NCBI RefSeq assembly: GCF_003324165.1
Contig: NW_025407836.1
Coordinates: 671,243 to 716,240 of the forward strand
DNA from: Naegleria lovaniensis
Lineage: Eukaryota; Heterolobosea; Eutetramitea; Acrasida; Naegleriidae
DNA: 44,998 nucleotides
Reading direction: 5' to 3'
Shown here one piece after another: positions 12,601-24,900 of the stretch. How positions within the stretch are numbered: the first letter of the stretch is position 1; each line of letters opens with the position of its first letter. Under the pieces are notes generated by a model, which was not told where the DNA came from, made no database searches, and saw nothing but the letters and a program-made list of their open reading frames with translations. The position numbers and the translations under genes were made by a program.

Positions 12601-15600
12601 CTTGGGGTTGTTTCGACGAGTTCAACCGTATTAGAGTTGGTGTCTTGTCTGTCGTTGCCACACAATTTAAATCCATTCTTGATGCCCTCAGAGCCCAAAA
12701 GAAAGAATTTATTTTCGAACAGGAAAATATTTCACTCATTCCAACATGTGGTGTTTTCATTACCATGAATCCTGGTTATAAGGGACGTACAGAGTTGCCA
12801 GAAAACCTTAAAGCCTTGTTTAGACCTTGTGCAATGATTGTTCCTGACTTTATGAACATTTGCGAGATCATGTTGGCTTCAGAAGGTTTCATTAATGCAA
12901 AAGATTTGGCTAAAAAGTTTGTGACACTCTACAGATTGAATAAGGAATTACTATCCAAACAAGATCACTACGATTGGGGTCTTCGTGCCATTAAATCTGT
13001 GCTCGTTATTGCAGGAGGTTTGAAGAGAGCTGAACCAACAGTCTCTGAAGATCGAATTCTTATGAGAGCTCTCCGAGATACCAATCTTGCCAAATTATCC
13101 AAGGACGATATTGAAATTTTCAAAGGACTCATCAGAGATTTGTTCCCAAGAATTGAAATTGAGCCAAAGAGTGATCCAGAGTTGGTGAAGGCCATTAAAC
13201 AAGCAACTGAAGAACGTAAATTACAAACTGGAGAAAATGATATTTTCATTGGCAAGGTTGTTCAATTCAAGGAATTGCTCGATGTAAGACACTCTGTATT
13301 CGTTTTGGGTCCTGCTGGCTCTGGTAAGAGCTGTGTCTGGAAAACATTAGCCAAGGCTTTTGAAATTCAAGGCAAGAGAACTTGGTTCCATGTGCTCAAT
13401 CCAAAATCTGTCACCAGTGGTGAATTGTATGGTTATACTCATCCTGTTTCAAAAGATTGGAAAGACGGTCTTCTTTCATTCACAATGAGAGAAATGGCTG
13501 AAACTAAAACCTCAAATCCAAAGTGGATTGTATTGGACGGTGATATCGATGCTGAGTGGATTGAATCCATGAACACAGTCATGGACGATAACAAGGTCTT
13601 GACTTTGGCCAGTAATGAACGTATTCCACTCAATCCAACTATGAGAATGCTTTTCGAAATTGACCATTTAAGAAATGCCACTCCTGCCACAGTTTCTAGA
13701 GCTGGTATTCTCTTCTTGAACGAGACAGACATTGGATGGCAACCATTCAAAGAAAGCTGGATTGAGGCAAGAAATGTTGAAAAAGAAAAGCAAAACCTTG
13801 ATCGTTTATTCTACACCTATGCACCACACATTCTTGGATGGCTTAAAAAACATCATCATATCATTCCAAGACAAGATATCAACATGATTCAAACTTTGTG
13901 TTATTTGTTAGAAAGCCTCATCACACCCGAGTCATGTCCACCAGGATGTTCTCATGAAATTTATGAATACTACTTTGCATTTGCTTGTGTTTGGGCCTTT
14001 GGTGGTGCTCTAGAAGAGGATGAAAGAATACTTTTCAACGGAATGTTTAAGAAAGACTTCCCACAAGTTAAATTCCCAGATACCGCTACCGTTTTTGATT
14101 TCTATGTTGTCACTGAGGGAGACAGTGTCCGCCTTGAACCATGGTCTACTAAAGTCCAAGAGTATATTCATGACCCTGAATTACCATTCAGTGAAATTGT
14201 AGTGAATACTGCTGACACTGCCAGATTAACGTATTTGACTGATCTTTTGGCAGACAAGAAGAAACCTGTATTGCTTGTCGGTACTGCTGGTACTGGTAAG
14301 ACTACTGTGGTGAAAGGAAAGCTGAGAAATCTTGATGAGGATACTCTCTACACGACCATCAACTTTAACAGTAATACCGACGCTGAATCATTCCAAAACA
14401 TTCTTGAACAATCTATTGTTAAGAAGGCTGGTAAAATGTATGGTCCACCAGGTAGAAAGAAGTTAATTTACTTTATCGATGATTTGAACATGCCAAATCC
14501 TGACAAGTATGGAACACAATCTGCAATTGAATTTTTACGTCAACACATGGATTATGGCTTTTGGTACGACAGAAACAACATGAGTACTAAGGAAGTCGGT
14601 AACGTTCAATATATTGCAGCAATGAATCCAAAGGCTGGTTCCTTTACTGTCACAGGAAGACTTCAAAGACACTTTGGTATGTTTGCTTGCACATTCCCAG
14701 CAGATGCAGACTTGAGAACAATCTATTCTCAAATTATCAATTCTCACTTGGAGACCTTTGACAAGAAAGTTCATAATGTTGCTGGTAAATTGGTGGAAGC
14801 TACTATCAAGTTGCATAAGGAGGTTTCAAAGTTCTTCTTACCAACTGCAGTTAAATTCCACTATCAATTTAACCTTAGAGAGATTTCTAACCTTTTCCAA
14901 GGTCTATGTCGATCAACTAAAGAAAATTACACAGAACCATCTCAACTTATTAGATTGTGGATGCATGAATCGTTCAGAGTATTCTCTGATAGAATGACTG
15001 AGCATGAAGATGTTGCAAAATTCAATGCAATGGCTACCAAAATCAGTAAGGATGTCCTTGATTGTGAAATTACAGATGGTGAGAACTTGATATTTGCATC
15101 ATTCATTTCTGACCAAGATGGTAACGGTCCTTACATTGAAGCAACAGATTATCAAAAATTGAAACAAACTCTGGAAAGAAAGTTGGATGAATATAACTCA
15201 TCACGATCCATTATGAATCTCGAGTTGTTTAAACAAGCTATTTGGCATATTTGCAGAATTAGTCGTATTTTATCAAATCCAAGAGGTAATGCTCTATTGG
15301 TAGGAGTTGGTGGTAGCGGTAAACAAAGTTTGGCTAGATTGGCTTCATTCATTAACAATTATGAAATTTCGCAAATCACTGTTACACCATCCTACAAAAT
15401 TCTTGATTTCAAGAAGGATCTTTTGGAATTGTACAAGAAAGCTGGTGAAAAGGACATGAAGATTTCATTCATCCTAACTGACTCGCAAATTATTGACCAA
15501 AAGCAACTTGTGTTCATTAACGACTTTTTATCATCTGGATACATCCCTGAATTGTTCACACCTGACGACATTGAAAAATCTATTCAAGCAGTTCAACCAG

Positions 15601-18600
15601 CTGTTAAATATGCTGGTAAGGATCACAATGATAAGAAAGTGTGTTGGGACTTCTTCCTTGAAAAAGTCAAAAAGAATTTGCACTTGGTGTTGTGCTTCTC
15701 TCCAGTTGGTGAGCAATTACGTACTTGGTGTAGAAAATTCCCTGCCATCATGAATTGCTCTGTCATTGATTGGTTCCATGAATGGCCAAGAGATGCTCTC
15801 ATTTCTGTGGCTTACAGATTCCTTAACTTTGATGATCTTCAATTAGGAGATGAAGCCATGATCACCAATATTTCTGAGCATATGGCATTTGTGCATGAAT
15901 CTGTGAGCGAAGCTTGTAAGACTTATCAACAAGTGGACAGAAGATACAACTATACAACACCAAAGAGCTTCCTCGAACTCATTGAAGTCTACAAGAAGTT
16001 GTTGGCAAAGAAGAGAGAAGAGCTCAATAGCACTATTGATAGATTAAGCAATGGTTTGACCAAGATTAATGAATCTGAAGAAAAGGTGAAAGAATTGTCA
16101 ACCGTTCTTGCTCAAGAAGCTATTGTAGTCGAAGAGAAGAAGAGAGCCACAGAGGACCTGTTAGCAAAAGTCACTAAGGAAAATACTTTCTTGGCGAGCC
16201 AACAAAAAATTGTGGAAGAGGAAGAAGTCAAGCAAAACAAGGTTGTTGCTGAAGTTAATGCTCTTGCAAAAGTTTGTTCCGAAGAGTTAGCAAAGGCAGA
16301 ACCTCTTATTGAAAAGGCCAAGAAGAGTTTGGAAGTGTTGAATGTCAAGGACTTCCAAGAATTGAAATCATTCACAAACCCACCAGCTTTCGTCGACGTT
16401 GTCACTGCCGCTGTCATGATTTTGAAAGCTCCAAGAGGTGTTCCAAAGAATGTCGTTTGGGCTGAAAGCAAGAAGATGATGAACAATCCAAACCAATTCA
16501 TGACCGAACTAATTTCATTCAATGCTGAAACTATTCCAAAGATTCCACAGGAGAATATTGATGCCCTCAAAAATAACAAGTATTTACAACATCCAGAATT
16601 CAAGCCTGAATTGATTCAAAGCAAGTCTAAGGCTGCTGCAGGTTTGTGCGACTGGGTCATTAACGTGGTTGCGTTCTATGACTTGGACAAGTTGATCGAG
16701 CCAAAGAGACAACAATTGGCTCAAGCTATGGAAGAAAAGGAAAAGAATGAGAGCCACCTTAGAAAGATTAGTGACAAATTGAACTCACTCAGAAAGGCCA
16801 AAGAACAAGCAGAATTGGAACACAACAATGCTCAACAAGAACTGATTAGAATTGAAAAGCAAAAGAAAAAGACAGAAGACAAGCTCAGTCTTGCTCACAG
16901 ATTGGTCAATGGTTTGTCTGACGAAAAAATTAGATGGGCTGACTCGATTAAGGACCTCAAGGAACGTGAAAAGACATTGATTGGAGATGTATTACTGGCA
17001 TCTGCTTTCCTTTCATATGTTGGGCCTTTCACTAAAAAGTACAGAGATCATTTGGTGAATGAGAAATGGATTATTGATCTCAAGGAGAGAAAGATTCCAA
17101 CAACCGAAGGTATTGATCCTTTGTTTGGTGTTTTGGCTGAAGATGCCCAAGTTGCTCAGTGGAATAACGAAGGTCTCCCATCTGATAGAGTTTCAATTGA
17201 AAATGGTGCCATTGTCACAAATTGTAAACGTTGGCCGTTATTGATTGATCCTCAATTACAAGGTGTCAAGTGGATTAAGAACATGGAAAGCAAGAACAAT
17301 TTACAAGTTGTTCAATTGACCAAGAAGGGATATTTAGAGACTCTTATTCATGCCATCATGAACGGCTATCCCGTGCTGTTAGAAAATGTTGGAGAGTCAA
17401 TTGATCCAATCCTTGATCCATTGTTATCACAAAGTTACACCAGAAAAGGCAGTTCTGTCAGTATCAAGCTCGGTAATCGTGAGGTTGATTTCGATCCTAA
17501 ATTCAAGCTCTATATTCAAACTAAATTGCCTAATCCTCATTATCGACCAGAAATTGTTGCTCAAACTACCTTGCTTAACTTTATGGTCACGGAACAAGGT
17601 CTCGATGATCAGTTACTTGGTACTGTTGTCAACAAGGAAAGACCTGACTTGGAAGAGCTTCGTCTTTCTTACTTGAGACAACTAAGACAGTTCAAGATTG
17701 ACCTGAAGAATTGTGAAGACGCTCTTAGAAACGAGTTATCGAACGCTAAGGGTGACTATTTGGAGAATCACAGACTCATTGACAACTTGGAAGCTACCAA
17801 AAAGAAGTCACAACAAATCAAGGTTAGCTTGAAAGAAATTTTGGAGAATAACAAGATGATTGATGAAAGTAGACAAGTTTATAGACCTGTATCTATTAGA
17901 GGTTCCATGTTGTACTTCTTGATTGACCAATTGTCCAAGATTGATCACATGTATCAATATTCACTTGAAGCTTTCATGGTTGTGTTCAATAAGGCTCTTG
18001 AAAAGGCAGAAGCTGCAGAGGCTGTAGAAAAGAGAGTGGAAAACATTGTTGACAGCATCACCGAGACATTGTTCAGCTATGTGTCAAGAGGTTTGTTCGA
18101 AAGACACAAACTCATTTTCTCAACCATGCTTTGTATTGAGATTATGAAGAAGAAGAATGAACTCGATCCTACTCACATTGACTTTTTGTTGAGAGCACCA
18201 AGAATTGATGGAATTGAAAGAAAGGAAACTGTGATTGGATGGTGTTCTGAATTGAGTTGGGCATATGTTCAAGCATTGAGTCAAATTGAAGGAACAACAC
18301 CAGCATTCAACCTCCTTCCTGAGGACATGGCTGGTTCTTGGAGAAGATGGAAGGAATGGACAGAGTTTGAAAAGCCAGAAGAAAAGCCACTTCCATTAGA
18401 ATGGAAGAACTTGACACCATTCCAAAGATTATTAATTATTAGATGTCTCAGACCTGACAGATTGACAATGGCTGTCACAAACTTTGTTAAGGAACGTATT
18501 GGAGAAAAATATGTCAGAGATATCCCAGTTGATTTGGAGGTTTCATACCTCGATTCTGGCCCAACCACACCACTGTTCTTCATTCTATCACCTGGTGTAG

Positions 18601-20542
18601 ATCCTGTCAAATCTGTTGAAAAGATTGGTGAAAAGTATGGATTCACTACTGCACTTGGAAAATTCAAGAACGTTTCATTGGGAGAGGGTCAAACCGTTGT
18701 TGCCGAAAATGCTTTACAACACGCTTTCAGAACTGGTGGTTGGGTCATGTTGAACAACCTTCACTTGACTCCAGAATGGTTAGGTACATTGGAAAAGAAG
18801 CTTGACCAATTTGCTGAACAATACAGTAGACAAGAAATGAGAGAAAAGAAGAGAAGGAGAAGGAATCAGCACTGAAAAAGACATCTTCCACGACCAAGAT
18901 CAATGCCGAAGAAGCTGAAGTATCCATTGAGGTTGCTGAAACGACACCTCCAGCTGAAGAACAACCAGCACAAATTCCAGCTGAGGAACATCATGACGAC
19001 GATGAAGAAGAGGAAGAAGACAATGGACATCCTGACTTTAGAGTTTTCTTGTCGGCTGAACCTTCGAATCAAATTCCAATTGGTATTCTGCAAAGATCCA
19101 TCAAATTGACCAACGAACCTCCAAGCGGATTGAAAGCAAACTTGGTACGATCTCTGTTGCAATTTGATGATAATGTTTGGGAAGGAAGCTCCAAACAAAC
19201 AGAATTTAAGGGAATTTTATTCTCCCTTTGCTTCTTCCATGCCTGTATTGTGGAAAGAAAGAAGTTTGGACCTCAAGGTTGGAACAGAAATTATCCATTT
19301 AACCTTGGTGACTTGACAACATGTATTCTTGTATTGAACAACTACTTGGAAGATAGACCAAAGGTACCATGGGAAGATTTACGTTATGTCTTTGGTGAAA
19401 TTATGTATGGTGGTCACATTACTGACGATTGGGATCGAAAACTCTGCAAGACCTACTTGGAAAAGTTCATTCGCCCAGATGTAGTTGATCAAATCGAGTT
19501 GTGTCCTGAATTCTTGTCACCACCCACCAATTTGAGTCATAAGGGTTATTTGGAATATGTGGAAAAGAATCTTCCACCTGAAAGTCCTGTTTGTTATGGA
19601 TTGCATCCAAATGCAGAAATTGGTTTCAGAACTGCTCAAGGTGAAAATATGTTTAACATGATTACAGAAATGCAACCAAGATCTGCTGCAGGAGGAGGTG
19701 CTGGAATGACCTTCCAAGAAAAGGTTCAAGCTGGTATTCGAAGAATTTTAGATGCACTTCCTGAGCCTTTCAATTTGGAGGAAATTTCTGATCGACTCGA
19801 TGAAGAGAGAACTCCTTATCAAAACTCCTTCTATCAAGAATGTGAATACATGAACAAGTTGCTAGCCGAGCTTGATCGTTCACTCAAGGAATTACAAAGT
19901 GGTCTGGATGGTTTATTGACTATCAGTGACAAGATGCAAGTTCTACAAAACGCCATCTACATGAACAAGGTACCAGAGACATGGGCTGCTCTTGCTTATC
20001 CATCTCCAAGAAAATTGGACGGTTGGTTCGATGATTTACTTCAAAGATATCAACAATTGTTGAACTGGACAGCTGATTTGCAAACACCAAAGGTTGTTTG
20101 GATTTCTGGTTTGTTCAATCCTCAATCATTCTTGACTGCTATCATGCAAACTATTGCTAGACAAAAGACATGGGCTCTCGATGAAATGACTTTGGTTGCA
20201 GATGTGACCAAGAAGTATGCTGTTGATGAAATTGAACAAGCTGCAAGAGAAGGTGCCTATGTGACTGGTTTGTCGCTTGAAGGAGCTGCATGGGACTCTA
20301 AGAAGGGAACATTGGTTGATTCCAAATTGAAAGATCTCCATCCAAAGATGCCAATTATTCATATTAAGGCTGTCCAAAACGAAAAGGCTGATCCAAACAG
20401 CTTCTATGATTGCCCTGTTTATAGAACTCAAGAAAGAGGTCCAGATTATATCTTCACTTGTAAATTGAAGACTCGTGATCCTCCATCCAAGTGGATTATG
20501 GCTGGAGCTGCAATGCTTTTGGATTGTCCTTCAACCATCTAA
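6612..20542 (+). CDS. Axonemal outer-arm dynein heavy chain, beta type (DNAH9/11/17-like)
   Basis: This is the force-generating ATPase of the flagellar outer arm. Exon 1 is 6612-6757, followed by a 182-nt intron (6758-6939, GTAAGT...AAAG, phase 2); exon 2 starts at 6940. The joined reading continues FFENVEAKQIFIFYNSG..., matching the family N-terminus. Landmarks: EIEFW in the N-terminal tail; AAA1 GPAGTGKTETTK (~12459) with CFDEFNR; AAA2 GPAGSGKS (~13308); AAA3 VGTAGTGKT (~14278); AAA4 GVGGSGKQS (~15304); stalk coiled coils and microtubule-binding domain ~16010-16920; C-terminal domain with DFRVFLSAEP (~19030) and WNRNYPFN. The length of about 4,580 residues fits a complete heavy chain. Three frame breaks occur: near 7473-7476 (C4 run), 11189-11193 (T5 run) and 18835-18870 (A/G-rich). 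Protein similarity is continuous across each, so sequencing indels are more likely than gene death. The beta assignment rests on AAA1 (YVFNCTEQM, NIFKGLAMTGTWG) and AAA2 wording. Confidence 0.93.
6758..6939 (+). other. Dynein intron 1
   Basis: The donor is GTAAGT directly after ...GAATATAG and the acceptor is TTTAAAG before AAAAATCAC. Splicing joins AG|A (Arg) in phase 2 and removes an in-frame TAA just upstream of the acceptor. The rest of the 13.9-kb gene shows no other convincing intron. Confidence 0.85.
18830..19035 (+). other. Charged, acidic insertion within dynein motor
   Basis: Between the conserved LHLTPEWLGTLEKKL segment and DFRVFLSAEP, other dyneins have only a short linker. Here about 60-70 extra residues appear: a Lys/Glu/Arg-rich part, KKTSSTTKINAEEAEVS, a Pro/Glu/Ala part, and finally HHDDDEEEEEDNGH. 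One of the three frame breaks falls inside it. It has no GT-AG borders, so it is read as coding rather than as an intron. Confidence 0.65.
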
Positions 20543-20825
20543 GGCTTCCCAAAGTTGTAAATAGTAACCTGTTAATTAAACAATCAATTATTGTCATTAT
20601 TATATGACCTCGAACGCTCAAAAATGAGATTTTTTATCGAAAACGAACGAAAAACGAGTTTCAACGACTTTGAACGAGTTCCAACGAGAATTAAACATTA
20701 TTTTCATCCATCCGGAGACGTATGAATATTTAAAATACATCTAATCTTGTCTGCAGTGATTGGTCCAACGACAATTTTGAAAAGTTATTTGTTTTTAATT
20801 TGTAAAGCGCTTGAAATTAAGGAGC
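20543..20825. other. Convergent 3' intergenic region (dynein / FKBP15-like)
   Basis: This is a short AT-rich spacer between two tail-to-tail genes. It holds a four-unit 10-bp tandem repeat at 20653-20692 and related AACGA motifs just before it. No gene is seen. Confidence 0.6.
20653..20692. repeat. 10-bp tandem repeat, four imperfect copies
   Basis: The units are AACGAGTTTC, AACGACTTTG, AACGAGTTCC and AACGAGAATT, in perfect 10-bp register. Two further AACGA-like motifs precede them (20641-20652). The spacing is close to one helical turn. Confidence 0.75.
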
Positions 20826-21888
20826 TTAAAGGAAATCGTCATCGAGATCATCAAATAATTTCGATGTGGTGGCCTTTTTCTTTTTCTGAAGCTCTGCCTC
20901 TCGTTTCTTTTTGGCTTCCTCATCTTCTTCGTCATCTTCAAACAAGAACTTGGTAGGTGTGTTTGTTTTCTGGACAGCTACTGCTGTTGTTTGCAACCAA
21001 GGATCAATTTGGCTTGCGTCACTTTCTTCATCAAATACAGACATGAGAGGTGATTTCTTTGAAGATTGTTCTGGTGATGGTTGAACAAGCGACGATGAAG
21101 GAGAGGATGGTACATTGGATTGAATGGTTGGAGGTGTGTCTTGTTCTGTGGTTGTCTCAGCAAGATCTTGTTGTTTTTCTTCGACTTGTGAAGCGGTTCC
21201 GTCTTGCTCAGAATCTTGAGCTTCTTCGTGCTTAAGAGGTGTTTCAGCATCTTGCACACCTGGTAACTCTTGTTGGTCATGTTGTGTTTCCTCATCCTCC
21301 TCTTGATGATGACCATTCGATTGAACATATTCCAAGTCGTCATCACCTTCAGCTTCCTTTGTAGGAGCAATGACTTCTACATCTTGTGTGGACACAAGAG
21401 TAGTAGAAGTTCCATTTTCCTCTTCTTGCTGAGAACGAGTCGTTGTAATAGAAAAATCATCAACATTGGCAGTTTCTTCCTCACGTGCTGTGTCCTCGGT
21501 GGTGGTTCCGTTTGTGAGTGGTTCTTCACTTCTTTCAACGGTTGCAACTTCATTGTCTCCGTCTTGTAGGGTCACATGTTGTTCTTCACTTCTTTCAACA
21601 TCAGTTGTTGGAGTCTCTTCATCAGCAACATCAACCACAGGTGTGCTCGCACTCAGAGCAGAATCTTCGTCTTCTTCCAATGAAGATTGAATTGTTCGTG
21701 GTTGAGGTGTTTCTTCTTCTTGTGCTGCCTGTGGTGGTTGTTCTTCTTCTTGTTGTTCCTCTCTTTGCTCATCATCCGCTGTGCTTGAGCCGGTTCCACG
21801 ACCGCGGTTGGTTCAACAATTGTTTCCAATGATGAGTTTTGTAAATGTTCATCTGCATCATCTTCCTTCTCAATAGGATGAGCCTCTT

Positions 21889-21924
<36 letters not shown>

Positions 21925-24900
21925 CACTGATATCAATAGCCTTATTCTTCAACAATTCTAATTCTTGGCTCAATACATTAAACCGTTCTTTCCACTCCTC
22001 CTCTACTTGTTTCCGAATACTCTCTAAAACCTCCTTCTTCTCATCCTCGCCCTCATCATCATCACCATTACGATCATGTGCCTTCTGTCGTTCAAGTTCA
22101 AGTGCTTGTTGCAATTCTGTAATTTTTTTTGTAAACTCTTCCGATACTTTCTCACGAATGGCTTGCGCCATGACTTCCATGTTGGGTTTCTCTTCTTCTG
22201 CAGGTTCTTCTTCCTCTAATTGTAAATCTTCGGCTTCTTCTTCTTCCAAATCCAAAGTGAGAAGAGATCTTCGTCGAAGAATGGCTTCATCCATTTCGTC
22301 TTCATTTTCTTCTTCTGGATCATAGTCAATATAAATGTTTGGATCGAAATTCAATAATTCAACGCCACTAAATTCCTCAGAAATTAATTGAATGGCCTTC
22401 AAGCTGAACTTTTTCACAATTTTACCTAAGAATGCAGATGTTGCAGCTTGTGAAAGTTTCTTTCCAGAAATTCCTTGAATGAAGGTATGATAAATCTTGT
22501 TCACAAGAGTTCTAAATATGCTAGTGAAAAGAGTTCTCACATTGTCTGCCTTATTGTCCAATGCTTCCAAGAATTTCTCACGAAGTTTCTTAAGATTGGC
22601 AGTATTTTGTTCTTCCAAGTCGGAAATTTCTTGATTCTTCGATTCGAGCTCTTCATTGAGTTCAGTAATCTTGGAGGCCTGAGCGGTGGCTGCTTCCTTA
22701 AGTTTGTTCATGCTTTGTGTGAGATTGGAAATTTCCTCCGAGGTTTGTTCTTCCAAGTTCTCAACTTTTCCTTCCATGATTTTTCAATACTTTCACGAAG
22801 CATTTCTGCTCCAGATTCCGAGTTTTTCATACTCTTTTCCATATTTTCATTGTGTTCTGTTCGAATTCTTTCAATTTCATGTTTTTGCTCTCGTTTAAGT
22901 TTTTGAATGGCCAAATTGTGCTCGTTTTCAAGTCGTTGAATCTTCTCGTTGAATTCTTCTTCAAGAGAGGCAATCTTTTCCTTATGATCATTCTCTAATT
23001 TGATCTTCTTCTTCTTATTTTCTGCATTGACTTCTTCAATTTCCTTTTTCAAAACTTCAATTTCACTTTGCAAATTTTCAATAGTCTCCTTTTCGGATTG
23101 AACCTGTTCTTGAGCTCGTGAGGTTTTTCTCTTTTGTTCTGCAAGTTGTTTACGAAGATTTGCAATGGTTTCATTGAGTTTTTGCAACTCCTCTTCATAC
23201 ATGCCCTTCTCTGACAAGTTATTGCTCTCGAGACTCAAATGAGTGAGCTCCAATTGTTGTTGAGCATACTTTTCTTGCTTTTTGCGGAGTTGTGAAATTT
23301 TCTCAATCAATGAATCCACTTGTTCTCTCTCTTTTTGAAGATCTGCTTCAAGTTTCATGTTAGTGGCCAATAAATGTTGAATGTTTTCAACAAGGAGAGG
23401 ACCTGACATGAAAATGTGTGATTTCTTGAATTTTCTCAATTGATAGCCATGAGTAGAAATTTCCTTTTCAGCATCTTGCTCTTCTTTTTCTTCATCGTCG
23501 ACAGTTTCTCCGTCTAAATCACTGCCAAACTTGACTGCATTTCTAATGAGCTGAGTGAAAGACATGTTATCAATGGTTTTTTCAATCTTATCAAGTCTTG
23601 TCAAGAGAACTGAAACGTCATCAATCCATTGATTGGTATTGCCAGAAGTAGTAGTGACAGTGGTAGGTACATTGGCAGGCTTCTTCACCTCAGTATTAAT
23701 CGTTGGTGTGGAAACTTGAGAATTCTTTTCAATACTTGGTTGCTGAGAAGGTGTATTGTTGTTATTTTGTGAAGTAATGAGAGACTGAAGATTTAAAAGC
23801 TGTTGTTTGAGAGCTTCAATTTCGGCATTGCTTGTGGCGGCTGTTGTTACAGGTGAAGCCACTGTAGAAACATTGCTCGATGGAGGAGGTGTTAAAGTAT
23901 TGCTACTATTATCAATGGCATTCACGTTGCTAGTTGTCACTGTGTTAGTGGTTGTACTAATGCCGCTATTATTCACAACAGTTTCTTGAGTTATAACAGG
24001 TGCCTGTTGAGTAACTTGTACTACTTCTTGAGTAGTTACTGTCACAGGTTGTTGCTCAATTTGTTGTGGTTGTTGTTGTTGTTGTTGAGGTAAAACAACT
24101 CCATAGGAATGAGCTCCAAGTTTTGCCATTCTTGATTTCAAATCACCTTCTGATTGAATGGCCGTTGGCGGAGGTTGTTGAACTACCATTGGATTTGCAA
24201 CAACAGTTGGTGTCACAGTTGTGGGTGGTTGCATATTCACAGGAGAAGGCATGACAGTATTTTGTGGTGGCATGACTGCAGATGATGAACTCTTCATCTT
24301 TTTCATTTTCACAACCTCAATTTGGAAACATAAAATACTGTTAGGTGGAATAACATTGGAAACTCCACGTTCTCCATATGCCAAATGGGCTGGAATGACA
24401 CAGAATCTTCGACCTCCAACACGAACACCCTTCAATGCTTGTTCCCAACCACGAATCACTTCTGATTCTCCAAATTTGAATGAAAATAAATTAGCTGAAT
24501 TTTCATTGGTGTCAAACAGTTTACCAATGACAAGACCTTTCTTTGCGTCATTGTCAACAAGCCATCCAGAATATTTCACATAAACTCTATATCCCTCCTT
24601 ACAAATAGGAGATGATGAATCAGTACTTCCAAGAGTGTTTGCCAGTTCGTTGAGGTTGACTGTGGATACTTCCATATTAGGTTGTCCCATGAATTTGGCA
24701 ATACAAATTATTTTGGCGAATAGAATGGCATCATTTGCATTTTGGAATCCAATTGAAAATATTCTATTACTGTGCAAATCATGCAACGATGCAAACGTAG
24801 ATTGACCTTGTTGCAATGTGAAAAGTGTATGTTGCGAAGTAATGGGTAATTGAAGAATGATATCTTGAGGATTTCTATAAAAGATCAAACTTGGAATTGG

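Noticed and set aside
19049-20542. A separate dynein C-terminal gene starting at 19049
   Set aside because: The apparent start is TTG, and the frame is open and charged well upstream. It is the end of the same heavy chain after a frame break.
21466-21832. Plus-strand Ser/Val/Leu-rich frames opposite the FKBP15-like tail
   Set aside because: They mirror the Glu/Gln/Thr-rich minus-strand coding sequence and have no independent features.
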